Below, in pieces: positions 26,925 to 37,213 of a stretch of DNA of 64,000 nt (its first letter is position 1; every line of letters begins with the position of its first letter). The position numbers and the translations under genes are program-made. Origin of the DNA: an uncultured Bacteroides sp. (GTDB lineage: Bacteria > Bacteroidota > Bacteroidia > Bacteroidales > Bacteroidaceae). Where the stretch lies: positions 1-64,000 of the forward strand of contig CASENE010000072.1 in assembly GCA_949289265.1 (NCBI GenBank). Direction: 5' to 3'. The notes beneath the pieces were generated by a model. That model worked only from the letters and a program-made list of their open reading frames with translations, searched no databases and was not told where the DNA came from.

Positions 26925-27012
26925 CCCGGTGCTTTAGTCTTGGCTTCCTGGGACTTAATTCCTGGCCTGCGGGAACTTCAGTCTCAGGAAAATGAGGTTC
27001 CTAATGCCGCTT
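26925..27012 (-). repeat. 22-bp tandem repeat array E (diverged family member)
   Basis: Four degenerate 22-nt periods (26925-26946, 26947-26968, 26969-26990, 26991-27012). Phrases such as CTGGGACTTAATTCCTGG and TTCCTAATGCCGC resemble the CCGGGACTCTAATGCCAG unit of array C. Orientation would match arrays C and D, facing the efflux operon. The conserved leader was not recognised, so membership is tentative. Confidence 0.5.
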
Positions 27013-27167
27013 CTGGAGGCTCTTTTTCTTCTGGTTTATGTGTATGGATTTATGTATCCGTTTGTTTGATAGCAAGATGCGGTGTTTTTGCTCCGATTTT
27101 TCCGGTTGCTTGCCTGTCGGGGCGGAAACAGAGGATGCTCGCGGCCTTGTGGGAACAAAGTGTCAAA

Positions 27168-27211
27168 ATGATAAAAAGGCCCTGCCGCGATGATAAGAAG
27201 ACCCTGCCGCG
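27168..27211. repeat. 22-bp direct repeat dimer
   Basis: Two adjacent 22-bp copies, 27168-27189 and 27190-27211, each ending CCCTGCCGCGAT, differing at only two positions (A/G and G/A in the first half). It has the same period as the other arrays but an unrelated sequence. Confidence 0.7.
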
Positions 27212-27420
27212 ATGCTTGGAGTGTGGAAATATTCTACAGGCGTGTGGCTCTTTTCCACAACTGCGGCGCGTGGCGGGTGTGCCGAAACGGATTTTCTTCG
27301 TTTTCAGTCGGCGGGAACAGAAGAAGTTCGGGGGAATCGGGCGGATTTTGCGAAAATGGCATTATCTTTGCAACACGGATTGAGAAGTTTAAGGATAACT
27401 CTCTATAACAAACATAAAGT

Positions 27421-28617
27421 ATGAAATTGTTTTTTACAAAGAAAGAATTGCATCTGCGCAAGAAGAGGCTTCTCCTGATGGTGGCCTGCCTGTTGGTGTT
27501 GCTGGCCCTCTATCTCGTCCTGACGTGGCCCAAGAAGGTGGAACCCGAGGCTCCGCTGGTGGTGGTAGAGCCCGTGGGCGTGGAAGATGTGGAAATCTAT
27601 GGTGAATATGTGGGCCGCATCCGCGCCCAGCAGTTCGTGGAAGTCCGGGCCCGCGTAGAGGGCTTTCTGGAAAGCATGGAGTTTGAAGAAGGCACTTATG
27701 TGAACAAGAATCAGGTGCTCTTCGTCATCGACCAGCGTCAGTATCGGGCCAAGGCCGACAAGGCGCGTGCCCAGTTGCGCAAGGACTCGGCCAACGTGCT
27801 GAAAACCCGCCGCGACCTCAACCGTATCCGTCCTTTGTATGAACAGAATGCCGCCAGCCAGCTGGACTTGGACAATGCCATTGCCGCCTACGAAACGGCC
27901 GTGGCCAGCATGGGTATGAGCCAGGCCGACCTCGACCAGGCCGAGCAGGAACTGGGCTATACCACGGTGCGCTCTCCGCTTTCTGGCTATATCAGCGAAC
28001 GCTATGTGGACTTGGGTGCATTGGTGGGCCCCGGCGGCCAGTCTCTGCTGGCCACGGTGGTGAAGAGCGACACGGTGCTGGTGGATTACAGCATGACCGC
28101 CTTGGAGTACTTGAAGAGCCGCGAGCGCAACGTGGTCATCGGCCAGAAAGACTCCACTCGTTCCTGGCAACCCTATGTGACCATCACGCTGGCCGACAAC
28201 AGCGAATATCCCTACAAAGGCCTGGTGGACTTTGCCGACCCGCAGGTAGACCCCAAGACGGGAACTTTCTCCGTGCGTGCCGAGATGCCCAACCCCGACC
28301 GCGTGCTTCTGCCCGGCCAGTTCACCAAGGTGAAAGCCTTGCTCGACGTGCGCGAGAATGCCACCGTGGTGCCGCAGAAAGCCCTGATTATCGAGAAGGG
28401 AGGCGCCTACGTCTTTGTGATGCGCCGCGATTCCATTGCCGAGCGTCGTTTCATCGAGTTGGGGCCTGAGTTTGGCAACGACGTGGTGGTGGAGCGTGGC
28501 ATCATCCCCGGCGAGATGATTGTCACCGAAGGCTACCACAAGCTGACCCCGGGCATCAAGATGCGTGTGGCCGCTAAGAAGAACGAAGAAGAATCTCAAT
28601 CCGCTACGAAAGAATGA
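27421..28617 (+). CDS. RND efflux periplasmic adaptor (membrane fusion protein)
   Basis: AcrA/MexA-type adaptor linking the inner-membrane pump to the outer-membrane channel. 398 aa. An N-terminal transmembrane anchor (about 19-36) is present instead of a lipobox. The barrel-sandwich/lipoyl halves (VEVRARVEGFLESM; YTTVRSPLSGYISERYVDLGALVG) flank an alpha-helical hairpin (about 100-175), followed by the beta-barrel and membrane-proximal domains (DPKTGTFSVRAEMPN; LLPGQFTKVKALL). First gene of a three-gene operon; the stop overlaps the pump start by ATGA. No local regulator gene is adjacent. Confidence 0.93.
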   Translation: MKLFFTKKELHLRKKRLLLMVACLLVLLALYLVLTWPKKVEPEAPLVVVEPVGVEDVEIYGEYVGRIRAQQFVEVRARVEGFLESMEFEEGTYVNKNQVLFVIDQRQYRAKADKARAQLRKDSANVLKTRRDLNRIRPLYEQNAASQLDLDNAIAAYETAVASMGMSQADLDQAEQELGYTTVRSPLSGYISERYVDLGALVGPGGQSLLATVVKSDTVLVDYSMTALEYLKSRERNVVIGQKDSTRSWQPYVTITLADNSEYPYKGLVDFADPQVDPKTGTFSVRAEMPNPDRVLLPGQFTKVKALLDVRENATVVPQKALIIEKGGAYVFVMRRDSIAERRFIELGPEFGNDVVVERGIIPGEMIVTEGYHKLTPGIKMRVAAKKNEEESQSATKE

Positions 28618-31600
28618 AAGTCAGCTTTTTCATAGACAGGCCGGTGTTCTCGGCTGTCATATCCATTCTGATCGTTATCGTGGGTCTCATCGGCCTGACG
28701 ATGCTTCCCATCGACCAGTATCCCCAAATTACGCCGCCGGTGGTGAAAATCAGTGCCTCCTATCCCGGTGCCAGTGCCTTGACGGTGTCGCAGGCCGTGG
28801 CCACGCCCATCGAGCAGGAACTGAACGGCACGCCCGGCATGCTCTACATGGAGTCCAACAGTTCCAACTCTGGAGGCTTCTCGGCCACCATCACCTTCGA
28901 TATTTCTTCCGACCCCGACCTGTCGGCGGTGGAGATACAGAACCGAGTCAAGCTGGCCGAATCGCGCCTGCCTGCCGAGGTGGTGCAGAACGGCATCGAA
29001 ATTGAAAAGCAGGCAGCCAGCCAGCTAATGACCATCTGTCTGACCTCCAACGACCCCAAGTTCGACGAAATCTACCTGTAACTTCGCTACGCTGAACGTG
29101 CTCGACCTCTTGCGACGCATTCCCGGCGTGGGCCGTGTGTCCAACATCGGCAGCCGCTACTATGCCATGCAGATTTGGGTAGACCCTGCTCGCTTGGCCA
29201 ACTACGGGCTGACGGTGCAGGACGTGCAGAACGCTTTGAAAGACCAGAACCGCGAGTCGGCGGCCGGTGTGTTGGGACAGCAACCGGTGTCGGGCCTGGA
29301 TTTCACCATCCCTATCACCGCACAGGGACGTCTGTCCAGCGCCGCCCAGTTCGAGGAGATTGTGCTCCGCGCCAATCCCGACGGCTCCATGATTCGCATG
29401 CGCGACATTGCCCGTGTGTCGTTGGAGGCCCAGTCCTATAACACCGAGAGCGGCATCAACGGCGGGAATGCGGCCATCCTGGGCATTTACCTCTTGCCCG
29501 GCGCCAACGCCATGGAAGTGGCCGAGAGCGTGAAGCAGACCATGGAAGAAATCAGCCGCACCTTCCCCGAAGGGATGAAGTACGAGATACCTTTTGATAT
29601 GACCACATACATATCCGAGTCCATACATGAGGTATATAAGACCCTGTTCGAGGCCTTGTTCCTGGTGATTGTGGTGGTATTCCTCTTCTTGCAGAGCTGG
29701 CGCGCCACGCTGATTCCGTTGGTGGCCGTGCCCATTTCGCTGATAGGCACCTTCGGCTTCATGCTGATATTCGGTTTCTCGCTCAATATCCTTACTTTGT
29801 TAGGCTTGGTATTGGCCATCGGCCTGGTGGTGGACGACGCCATCGTGGTGGTAGAGAACGTGGAACGCATCATGGAGGAAGAGCATCTCAGCCCCTATGA
29901 GGCTACCAAGAAGGCCATGAACGGACTGACCAGCGCGTTGGTGGCCACCTCCATGGTGTTGGCTGCCGTGTTCGTGCCGGTAAGTTTCCTGTCGGGCATT
30001 ACGGGCCAGCTCTACCGCCAGTTCAGCGTCACCATTGCCATCTCGGTGCTGCTCTCTACGGTGGTGGCCTTGACCCTGAGCCCCGTGATGTGCTCGCTCA
30101 TCCTGAAGCCCACCGACCCCAACAAACCGAAGAACCGCATCTTCCGCACCATCAACCGCTGGCTGGACTTTGGCAACAGCAAGTATCTGAAAGGCATCAA
30201 GAGCGTCATCAAGCATCCCAAGCGGGTGGGCGTCGGGTTCAGCATGGTGCTGATTGCCATCTTTGTCCTCTACCGCCTGATTCCTACCAGCTTCCTCCCG
30301 ACGGAAGACCAGGGATACTTCACCGTGGAACTGGAGATGCCCGAGGGCACCACGCTGGAGCGTACCCGCAACGTGACCAACCGCGCCATCGCCTTCCTGA
30401 TGGAGAACCCCTCGGTGGAATACGTGCAGAACGTCACCGGCACCAGCCCCCGCGTAGGCACCAGCCAGGCACGCGCCCAGCTGACCGTCATCCTGAAGGA
30501 ATGGAAGGAGCGCGACGACACGACGATAGACGAAATCATGGCCGGGGTAAGCCGCGAGCTGACGGAGTATCCCGAATGCAAGTTCTATATCTCCACTCCG
30601 CCCGTCATTCCCGGACTGGGCACGTCGGGCGGCTTCGAGATGCAGCTGGAGGCCCGTGGAGATGCCACGTATGACAACCTGGTGCAGGCCGCCGACACGC
30701 TGATGCATTACGCCTCGCAGTGCAAGGAGCTGAGCAACCTCTCTTCTTCGCTCCAGGCAGAGATTCCCCAGCTGTATTTCGATGTAGACCGCGACAAGGT
30801 GAAGATGCTGGGTGTGCCCATGGCCGACGTGTTCAACACCATGAAGGCCTACACAGGCTCGGTGTATGTCAACGACTTCAACATGTTCAACCGCATCTAC
30901 CGTGTCTATCTCCAGGCCGACGCCCCCTACCGCGAACATCGCGACAACATCAGCCTGTTCTTCGTGAAGGGCAGCGACGGAGCCATGATACCGCTCACCG
31001 CCCTGGGCAACACGGAATACACCACCGGCCCGGGCAGCATCAAGCGATTCAACATGTTCAACACCGCCGTCATCCGGGGCGAGGCCGCGCAGGGCTACAG
31101 TTCCGGCCAGGCGATGGAGGTGATAGAGCGGATAGCCCGCACGCACCTGCCGGACAACATCGGCGTGGAGTGGAGCGGACTGTCCTTCCAAGAGAAGCAG
31201 GCCGGCGGGCAGACCGGCACCATCCTGGCCCTGGTGTTCCTCTTCGTGTTCCTCTTCCTGGCCGCGCTGTATGAGAGCTGGAGCATCCCCATCGCCGTGC
31301 TGCTCTCCCTGCCCGTGGCCGCCTTGGGCGCCTACATCGGCATCTCCGTCTGCGGGCTGGAGAACGACACCTACTTCCAGATTGGCCTGGTGACGCTGAT
31401 GGGCCTCGCCGCCAAGAACGCCATCCTCATCGTCGAGTTCGCCAAGGACGAGGCCGACGCCGGGCAGAACGTCTTCAAGGCCGCGCTGCATGCCGCCCAC
31501 CTGCGCTTCCGTCCCATCCTGATGACCTCGCTGGCCTTCATCCTCGGCATCCTGCCCATGGTGATCGCCCACGGCCCCGGAGCAGCCAGCCGCCAGTCCA

Positions 31601-31722
31601 TCGGCACGGGCCTGTTCTTCGGCATGATCATGGCCGTGATAGTGGGCATCGTGCTCATACCCTTCTTCTTCGTGATGATATACAACGTGCAGACCAAACT
31701 TCAGAGAAAGAAAGCAAGATGA
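28614..31722 (+). pseudogene. RND multidrug efflux pump (AcrB-type), frameshifted
   Basis: Inner-membrane proton/drug antiporter. Frame 1 runs 28614-29081 (MKVSFFIDRPVFSAVISILI to DPKFDEIYL) and stops at a TAA. From 29080 the continuing frame reads NFATLNVLDLLRRIPGVGRV, exactly the next part of the family, to 31722. A net two-base loss (or one-base gain) at 29079 explains this; the joined protein would be about 1036 aa, a normal length. All else is intact: TM4 GLVVDDAIVVVEN with the proton-relay Asp pair and TM10 MGLAAKNAILIVEF with the Lys. It may be a recent null mutation, a phase-variable site without an obvious homopolymer, or a sequencing error. Flanking adaptor and channel genes are intact and overlapping. 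Confidence 0.88.
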
Positions 31723-33146
31723 AAACATACACTCTCCTTCACATCCGCAAATGCCTCTGCCCCCTCCTGTGCCTGGCGGCCCTCGCCCTGGCGCTGGGCG
31801 GATGCAAGATAGGCAAGCGTTACGTCCGTCCCGACCTCGAGCTGCCTTCCACGCTCACCATGGACGGGATGGTGGAAGACTCGGCCTCCATTGCCGACTA
31901 TTCCTGGCAACAGATATACACCGACACCCTTCTGCAGGGCCTTATCCGACAGATGCTGGACTATAACAAAGACCTCCTCATGGCCGACGCCGCCGTGCGC
32001 GAGCAGGCCGCCCTCAAGCGCATCGACTGGGCCAACATGCTGCCCCAGATAGGCCTGCGCGTCTATGCCGAGAAGGAGGCGGACAACTACGGAGGCCACG
32101 CCCGCGACGACGACAACCAGTTCGACCTGAAGGGCACCGTGGCCTGGGAGCTCGACCTCTGGGGCAAGCTGCGCTGGACGCGCGACGCCAGCCTGGCCGA
32201 CTTCCTCGCCTCCGTCGAGAACCGCCGCGCCCTTCGCATGAGCCTCATCGCCCAGGTGGCCCAGGCATACTTCGAGCTCGTGGCCCTCGACAACGAACTG
32301 TCCATCGTCCGCCAGACCGTCGACGCCCGCCGCGAGAGCCTGCACCTGGCCCGCATCCGCTACGAGGGCGGCCTGACCTCCGAGGTGGCCTTCCGCCAGG
32401 CACAGGTCGAACTGGCCCGCACCGCCACCCTCGTGCCCGACCTCGAGCGGCAGGTCACCCTGAAGGAAAACGAACTGGCCTTCCTCATCGGCGACTACCC
32501 CCACAACATCCGCCGCGCCCCCCTGCCCCAGGAAGTCTCCTTCCCCGCCTCGCTGCCCGTGGGCCTGCCCAGCACCCTCCTGGAGCGCCGTCCCGACGTC
32601 CGCCAGGCCGAGCAAGCCCTCGTGGCCGCCAACGCCGAAGTGGGCGTGGCCCTGACCAGCATGTTCCCCAGCCTCGCCCTCACCGCCCAAGTCGGAGCCG
32701 AGAGCGACCTGCTGAAAGAACTCCTCCAGTCGCCCTACCACCTCATCAGCGGCACCCTCCTCCAGCCCATCTTCGGCTGGGGCAAGAACCGCGCCCGCCT
32801 CAAGGCCCGCCGCGCCGCCTTCGAGCGCGCCACCTATGCCTACGAAAAGGTGGTACTCACCGCCTTCCGCGACGCCTACGACGCCATCGCCACCTTCAAC
32901 AAGATGAAGGAAATCTACCAGACCCGCCTCTCGCTCGAACAGTCCTCCAAGTTCGCCCTCGAGCTGGCCCAGCTGCAATACGTCAACGGCGCCATCGGAT
33001 ACATGGACCTGCTGGACGCGCAGCGCACCTACCTCGACGCCCAAATCAGCCTGAGCAACGCCCTGCGCGACCGCCAGCTGGCCCTGGTCAACGTCTACAA
33101 GGCCCTGGGCGGCGGCTGGACGGACGAGACGGGGGAGGAACGCTGA
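31719..33146 (+). CDS. RND outer-membrane channel lipoprotein (OprM/NodT type)
   Basis: TolC-like outer-membrane factor of the tripartite pump. 475 aa with signal peptide and lipobox ALGGC (Cys about residue 29), followed by the RYVRPDLELP segment typical of OprM/NodT. Two related outer-membrane efflux repeats contain the long helices (for example YFELVALDNELSIVRQTVDARRESL and YEKVVLTAFRDAYDAIATFNK) and an RRPDVRQAEQAL motif. The start overlaps the pump stop by ATGA, so coupling to the pump reading frame matters if the frameshift is real. Codons are strongly G/C-ending compared with the susC region. Confidence 0.93.
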   Translation: MKTYTLLHIRKCLCPLLCLAALALALGGCKIGKRYVRPDLELPSTLTMDGMVEDSASIADYSWQQIYTDTLLQGLIRQMLDYNKDLLMADAAVREQAALKRIDWANMLPQIGLRVYAEKEADNYGGHARDDDNQFDLKGTVAWELDLWGKLRWTRDASLADFLASVENRRALRMSLIAQVAQAYFELVALDNELSIVRQTVDARRESLHLARIRYEGGLTSEVAFRQAQVELARTATLVPDLERQVTLKENELAFLIGDYPHNIRRAPLPQEVSFPASLPVGLPSTLLERRPDVRQAEQALVAANAEVGVALTSMFPSLALTAQVGAESDLLKELLQSPYHLISGTLLQPIFGWGKNRARLKARRAAFERATYAYEKVVLTAFRDAYDAIATFNKMKEIYQTRLSLEQSSKFALELAQLQYVNGAIGYMDLLDAQRTYLDAQISLSNALRDRQLALVNVYKALGGGWTDETGEER

Positions 33147-33235
33147 CCCCCGCGCCCGTCTCCCCACGGGTCCCGCCCCAGGGGCCGGGCGGATGACATC
33201 CCACCGGAAAATTTCCCCAGACAACGGAAAAAACC

Positions 33236-33267
33236 TTTCGTAGTCCGGGGAATTTTCTTTATCTTTG
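33236..33267 (+). promoter_or_regulatory. Promoter of HU-like gene with long leader
   Basis: TTTC (33236-33239), 20 nt spacing and -7 TATCTTTG (33260-33267). Transcription from here would yield a leader of about 335 nt that contains both tandem arrays (33295-33513) before the next gene at 33611. Confidence 0.6.
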
Positions 33268-33294
33268 TACCCGGCAGAAGTTCATAGCATAAGG

Positions 33295-33365
33295 TGATAT
33301 GACTATATCATAACATGATATGACTGTATCACCTTATGATATGACGATAGCATAGCATGATATGG
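33295..33365. repeat. 21-bp tandem repeat array
   Basis: TGATATGAC recurs at 33295, 33316 and 33337, and TGATATGGA at 33358, exactly 21 nt apart. The units are AT-rich (TGATATGACTATATCATAAC in the first). Four units, the last partial. Located within the presumed leader of the HU-like gene. Confidence 0.85.
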
Positions 33366-33375
33366 ACTTTTGGAA

Positions 33376-33513
33376 CCTATATCCGGGTGGTTTTCATACC
33401 TGTATCGGAATGGTTTCCATACCTGTATCTGGATAGTTTCTACACCTGTGTCTGGATACTTTCCCCACCTATGTCAGGATGAGTTCCACGACTGTATCGG
33501 GATGACTCTCTCC
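33376..33513. repeat. 23-bp tandem repeat array
   Basis: Six units at exact 23-nt spacing: CCTATATC at 33376, CCTGTATC at 33399 and 33422, CCTGTGTC at 33445, CCTATGTC at 33468 and ACTGTATC at 33491. Between them lies a GGATGGTTTCCATA-like segment. It directly follows the 21-bp array with a different sequence and period. Confidence 0.88.
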
Positions 33514-33610
33514 CAATGGTGGGGAAGCATCCCGCCGGGGAATCCGTCCGGCGGACATCCTGTCCGGCTTCTGCCCATGTATTCGGACTTACTTAAACAT
33601 AGACAAGGTT

Positions 33611-34252
33611 ATGGCAAATTACGACATGCAGGAGCGTGTCCTGCACACATCCCAGGGAGAGATTACCGTCCGCTACCCCCGCCTCCTGCTGGAGGGACGG
33701 ATGGAGACGGATGACTTCGTGCGTCTGGCCACGCGCTACACCACCTTCGGCGTCCCCGAACTGAAGGGCGTCATCGGCCTCCTCGGCGAGGCGTTGGCCG
33801 AGGCCATGGGACAGGGCTACTCCGTGCACCTCGACGGGCTGGGCACCTTTACCCCCGCCCTGCGCCTGCGCCCCGGCTTCGAGCGCGAGGACCAGGGGGA
33901 GACCCGCCGCAACGCCCGCGCCATCCGGGTGGGGAACGTGTCCTTCCGCCCCGACCGCGACCTGCTGCGCGCCACCGACAGCCGCCTCACGCTCGCCCGC
34001 CAGGGCGGCCGCCTGCGCCGGTCCAGCACGCAATACACCGAGGCCGAGCGCCTGGACATCGCCCGCACCTTCATCGCCCGCCGCGGCGAGATGAGCCTCC
34101 TGCAATACCAGGCGCTGACGGGCCTGCTCAAGGACAAGGCCTCGCGCGAGCTGCGCCGCTGGGAACGCTCGCCCCACGAGACGGGCATCCGCGGACAGGG
34201 GCGGGGGGCCGGCAAGCGGTGGGTGGCCGCCGCGGCGGAGGAAGGGACGTAA
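33611..34252 (+). CDS. HU-related DNA-binding protein
   Basis: 213 aa. Residues about 1-125 match the HU-related (histone-like) proteins of Bacteroidetes: [23 protein letters not shown], then [18 protein letters not shown] and FRPDRDLL. The C-terminal part (about 145-190) has a helical [19 protein letters not shown] segment that may be a winged-helix-like extension, ending in a basic Arg/Gly/Lys tail. It probably binds DNA and shapes the nucleoid or acts at specific sites. It stands alone with its own promoter and a repeat-rich leader. Codon use is very G/C-rich. Confidence 0.8.
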   Translation: MANYDMQERVLHTSQGEITVRYPRLLLEGRMETDDFVRLATRYTTFGVPELKGVIGLLGEALAEAMGQGYSVHLDGLGTFTPALRLRPGFEREDQGETRRNARAIRVGNVSFRPDRDLLRATDSRLTLARQGGRLRRSSTQYTEAERLDIARTFIARRGEMSLLQYQALTGLLKDKASRELRRWERSPHETGIRGQGRGAGKRWVAAAAEEGT

Positions 34253-34269
34253 AAATATCGCCCCGTCGC

Positions 34270-34300
34270 TTGCATTTCTACCGGAAAAAACCGAACTTTG
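34270..34300 (+). promoter_or_regulatory. Probable promoter of PPi-phosphofructokinase gene
   Basis: TTG (34270-34272), 20 nt spacing and GAACTTTG (34293-34300), one mismatch from TAnnTTTG, 89 nt before the start codon. Confidence 0.5.
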
Positions 34301-34388
34301 CCCCGGTTATCCCTCCGCCCCCGCGCGGGACGCGGAGGGAAAGGCGCAGTTTACACATTATTTATATATATACAACAACAGAAGACAT

Positions 34389-36038
34389 ATGACTAAAAGT
34401 GCATTGCAAATCGCGCGGGCTGCCTACCAGCCCAAACTCCCCAAGGCGCTGAAGGGTAACGTCAAGGCCGTCTCCGGCGAAGCTACCCAGTCGGTGGCCG
34501 ACCAGGAGGAAATCAAGAAACTGTTCCCCAACACCTACGGCATGCCCCTCGTCCGCTTCGAGGCGACCGCCGAGCCCGAGACCTGCCCCGCCATGAACGT
34601 GGGCGTTATCCTCTCCGGCGGACAGGCCCCCGGCGGACACAACGTCATCTCCGGACTCTTCGACGGCATCAAGCGCATCCACCCCGACGGCAAGCTCTAC
34701 GGCTTCCTGATGGGCCCCGGCGGATTGGTGGACCACAAGTATATCGAACTGACCTCCGACATCATCGACGAATACCGCAACACGGGCGGCTTCGACATCA
34801 TCGGCTCGGGCCGCACGAAGCTGGAGAAGGAAGAGCAGTTCGAGAAAGGCTACGAAATCCTGAAGGAACTGGGCATCAAGGCCCTGGTCATCATCGGCGG
34901 CGACGACTCGAACACCAACGCCTGCGTCCTGGCCGAATACTATGCCGCCAAGAACTACGGCGTGCAAGTCATCGGCTGCCCCAAGACCATCGACGGCGAC
35001 CTGAAGAACGAGATGATCGAGACGTCCTTCGGCTTCGACACGGCCTGCAAGACCTACGCCGAAGTCATCGGCAACATCCAGCGCGACTGCAACTCGGCCC
35101 GCAAGTACTGGCACTTCATCAAACTGATGGGACGCTCGGCCTCGCACATCGCCCTGGAGTGCGCCCTGCAGACGCAGCCCAACATCTGCATCGTGTCTGA
35201 AGAGGTGGAAGCCAAAGACCTGTCGCTGGACGACATCGTGACGAACATCGCCCAGACCGTGGCCGACCGCGCCGCCCAGGGCAACAACTTCGGCACCGTC
35301 CTCATCCCCGAGGGCCTCATCGAGTTCATCCCCGCCATGAAGCGCCTCATTGCCGAGCTCAACGACTTCCTGGCCGCCAACGCCGATGAGTTTGCCCAGG
35401 TGGACAAGGCCGAACAGCGCAACTACATCATCAGCAAGCTGACGCCCGAGAACGCTGCCATCTATGCCAGCCTGCCCGAAGGCGTGGCTCGCCAGCTCTC
35501 TCTCGACCGCGACCCCCACGGCAACGTGCAGGTATCCCTCATCGAGACCGAAAAGCTTCTCTCTGAAATGGTCGGCAACAAGCTGGCCCAGTGGAAGAAG
35601 GAAGGCAAGTACGTGGGCAAGTTCGCCCCGCAGCACCACTTCTTCGGCTACGAAGGCCGCTGCGCCGCTCCGTCCAACTTCGACGCCGACTATTGCTACG
35701 CGCTGGGCTACGCCGCATCGGCCCTCATCGCCAACGGCAAGACCGGCTACATGTCGTCCATCCGCAACCTTACGGCTCCTGCCGAAGAGTGGATTGCCGG
35801 CGGCGTGCCCATCACGATGATGATGAACATGGAGCGTCGCCACGGCGAGATGAAGCCCGTCATCCAGAAAGCCCTCGTCAAGCTGGACGGCGCGCCCTTC
35901 AAGACTTTTGCCGCGCAGCGCGAGCAGTGGGCCAAGGAGACGGCCTATGTTTATCCCGGCCCCATCCAGTACTTCGGCCCCACCGAGGTATGCGACCAGC
36001 CCACCAAGACCTTGCAGCTGGAGCAGCAGAAGGGCTAA
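34389..36038 (+). CDS. pfp: Diphosphate-fructose-6-phosphate 1-phosphotransferase
   Basis: Reversible PPi-dependent phosphofructokinase of central glycolysis, cytosolic. 549 aa, the long form. Motifs: [18 protein letters not shown] (PPi/nucleotide loop), GGDDSNTNA from about residue 171 where the second Asp marks PPi rather than ATP use, and [10 protein letters not shown] with the catalytic Asp of TIDGD. Further conserved segments are [11 protein letters not shown] and [13 protein letters not shown]. The gene is monocistronic, with a terminator-like hairpin at 36146-36169. Complete and without anomalies. Confidence 0.95.
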   Translation: MTKSALQIARAAYQPKLPKALKGNVKAVSGEATQSVADQEEIKKLFPNTYGMPLVRFEATAEPETCPAMNVGVILSGGQAPGGHNVISGLFDGIKRIHPDGKLYGFLMGPGGLVDHKYIELTSDIIDEYRNTGGFDIIGSGRTKLEKEEQFEKGYEILKELGIKALVIIGGDDSNTNACVLAEYYAAKNYGVQVIGCPKTIDGDLKNEMIETSFGFDTACKTYAEVIGNIQRDCNSARKYWHFIKLMGRSASHIALECALQTQPNICIVSEEVEAKDLSLDDIVTNIAQTVADRAAQGNNFGTVLIPEGLIEFIPAMKRLIAELNDFLAANADEFAQVDKAEQRNYIISKLTPENAAIYASLPEGVARQLSLDRDPHGNVQVSLIETEKLLSEMVGNKLAQWKKEGKYVGKFAPQHHFFGYEGRCAAPSNFDADYCYALGYAASALIANGKTGYMSSIRNLTAPAEEWIAGGVPITMMMNMERRHGEMKPVIQKALVKLDGAPFKTFAAQREQWAKETAYVYPGPIQYFGPTEVCDQPTKTLQLEQQKG

Positions 36039-36145
36039 GGCAAAGACAATCACTTGAACTTTTAATATGCCATAAGCAACAGGTATAAAAAAGGTTAGAC
36101 AAAGTACCAAGGCCAAGTGTCTGCGCGAGCAGGCGACGGGCCGCG

Positions 36146-36172
36146 AAAGGGCAGAGCAATCTGCCCTTTCTT
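36146..36172 (+). terminator. Hairpin terminator after pfp
   Basis: Perfect 10-bp stem AAAGGGCAGA (36146-36155) with 36160-36169, GCAA tetraloop, followed by CTTATGATTT. The T tract is weak. Confidence 0.6.
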
Positions 36173-36201
36173 ATGATTTACCTCTTCTTATCAGCAGATA
36201 C

Positions 36202-37107
36202 ATGCACACCGAAAAAAGCAAAAAGACGACCGGCGGCCGTAAGCAGGCCGCCCCCCGCCGGCGCGGGCAGGGTCGTACCGCCATCCGCTCGCCGCGCGCT
36301 GCGGCAGCCTCTTCTTCGCCGCGCAAGGCTGCGCGCATCATGCCCTTGTGGATGCGCAACGCTCTGGCCGCCGTGCTGGTCGTGCTCTTTTCTGCCGGGT
36401 TCTATTGGTTCTTCATCCGGCCCTATGCCTACCGCTGGAAGCCCTGCTACGGCCTGAAGGGATACGGTGTCTGCCTGCCCTGCCGCTACGAGGTGCATGG
36501 GATAGACATCTCGCACTATCAGGGAGACATCGACTGGGCGCTTCTGGCCCGTCAGCGCGAAGGCGAGTTCCCGCTGCGTTTCGTCTTCATGAAGGCAACG
36601 GAAGGAGGCGACCATGCCGACGAGGCCTTTGCCCGCAATTTCCGGCAGGCCCGGAGGTATGGCTTCGTGCGCGGCGCTTATCACTTCTTCAATCCACGCA
36701 CCGATGCTTTGCGGCAGGCCGATTTCTTCATCCGCACCGTGCCGCTCGATTCGGCCGACCTGCCCCCCGTGCTTGATGTGGAGACTACCGGCGGCAAGAA
36801 CAGGGACGAGTTGCAGCAAGGTGTCTTGGCCTGGCTCAAGCGTGTGGAAGCCCATTACGGTGTGAAGCCCATCCTCTACACGGGCTACAAGTTCAAGTTA
36901 CGCTACCTCAACGATTCCGCTTTTCTCTCTTATCCATATTGGATTGCCCACTATTACGTCGACTCCGTGCGCTACGAGGGGCCTTGGCGGTTCTGGCAGC
37001 ACACGGATGCGGGCATTGTGCCTGGCATTGAGGGCAACGTAGATCTCAACGTGTTCAATGGTACAGCGGAAGGTTTGGATTCATTGTGTCTGAGGAACAG
37101 GAGGTAA
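36202..37107 (+). CDS. GH25 lysozyme-family muramidase, membrane-anchored
   Basis: Predicted peptidoglycan muramidase. 301 aa: a basic Arg/Lys/Ala-rich cytosolic N tail (1-48), one transmembrane segment (about 53-71), then a GH25 barrel. Catalytic-site residues are Asp102 in GIDISHYQGDIDW and Asp192/Glu194 in VLDVETTGG; FMKATEGGDHAD, RGAYHFF and the C-terminal GNVDLNVFNG are also family hallmarks. It probably remodels the cell's own wall or cleaves imported wall material in the periplasm. It faces a convergent GH3 gene across a shared terminator. Confidence 0.92.
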   Translation: MHTEKSKKTTGGRKQAAPRRRGQGRTAIRSPRAAAASSSPRKAARIMPLWMRNALAAVLVVLFSAGFYWFFIRPYAYRWKPCYGLKGYGVCLPCRYEVHGIDISHYQGDIDWALLARQREGEFPLRFVFMKATEGGDHADEAFARNFRQARRYGFVRGAYHFFNPRTDALRQADFFIRTVPLDSADLPPVLDVETTGGKNRDELQQGVLAWLKRVEAHYGVKPILYTGYKFKLRYLNDSAFLSYPYWIAHYYVDSVRYEGPWRFWQHTDAGIVPGIEGNVDLNVFNGTAEGLDSLCLRNRR

Positions 37108-37128
37108 TGTGGCATGATGGCCATGAAA

Positions 37129-37183
37129 AAGAGGGAAGGTAGTCAGAGCCGCATTCCGCAACGCTCTGGCTACCTTCCCTCTT
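37129..37183. terminator. Bidirectional terminator between GH25 and GH3 genes
   Basis: 21-bp arms (37129-37149 AAGAGGGAAGGTAGTCAGAG and C, with 37163-37183) with one mismatch and a 13-nt loop, preceded by five A residues. Confidence 0.82.
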
Positions 37184-37213
37184 CGCGTAGAATAGATTTG
37201 GATTCCTAAGAAC

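Larger units (their letters stand above)
26552..27420. other. Long non-coding gap before efflux operon
   Basis: 869 nt with no credible gene. It holds the diverged 22-bp array at 26925-27012, a 22-bp dimer at 27168-27211, and a -7-type box TATCTTTG at 27363-27370, 51 nt before the adaptor gene; no -33 box at proper spacing is seen. The remaining sequence shows no structure I can support. Confidence 0.6.
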
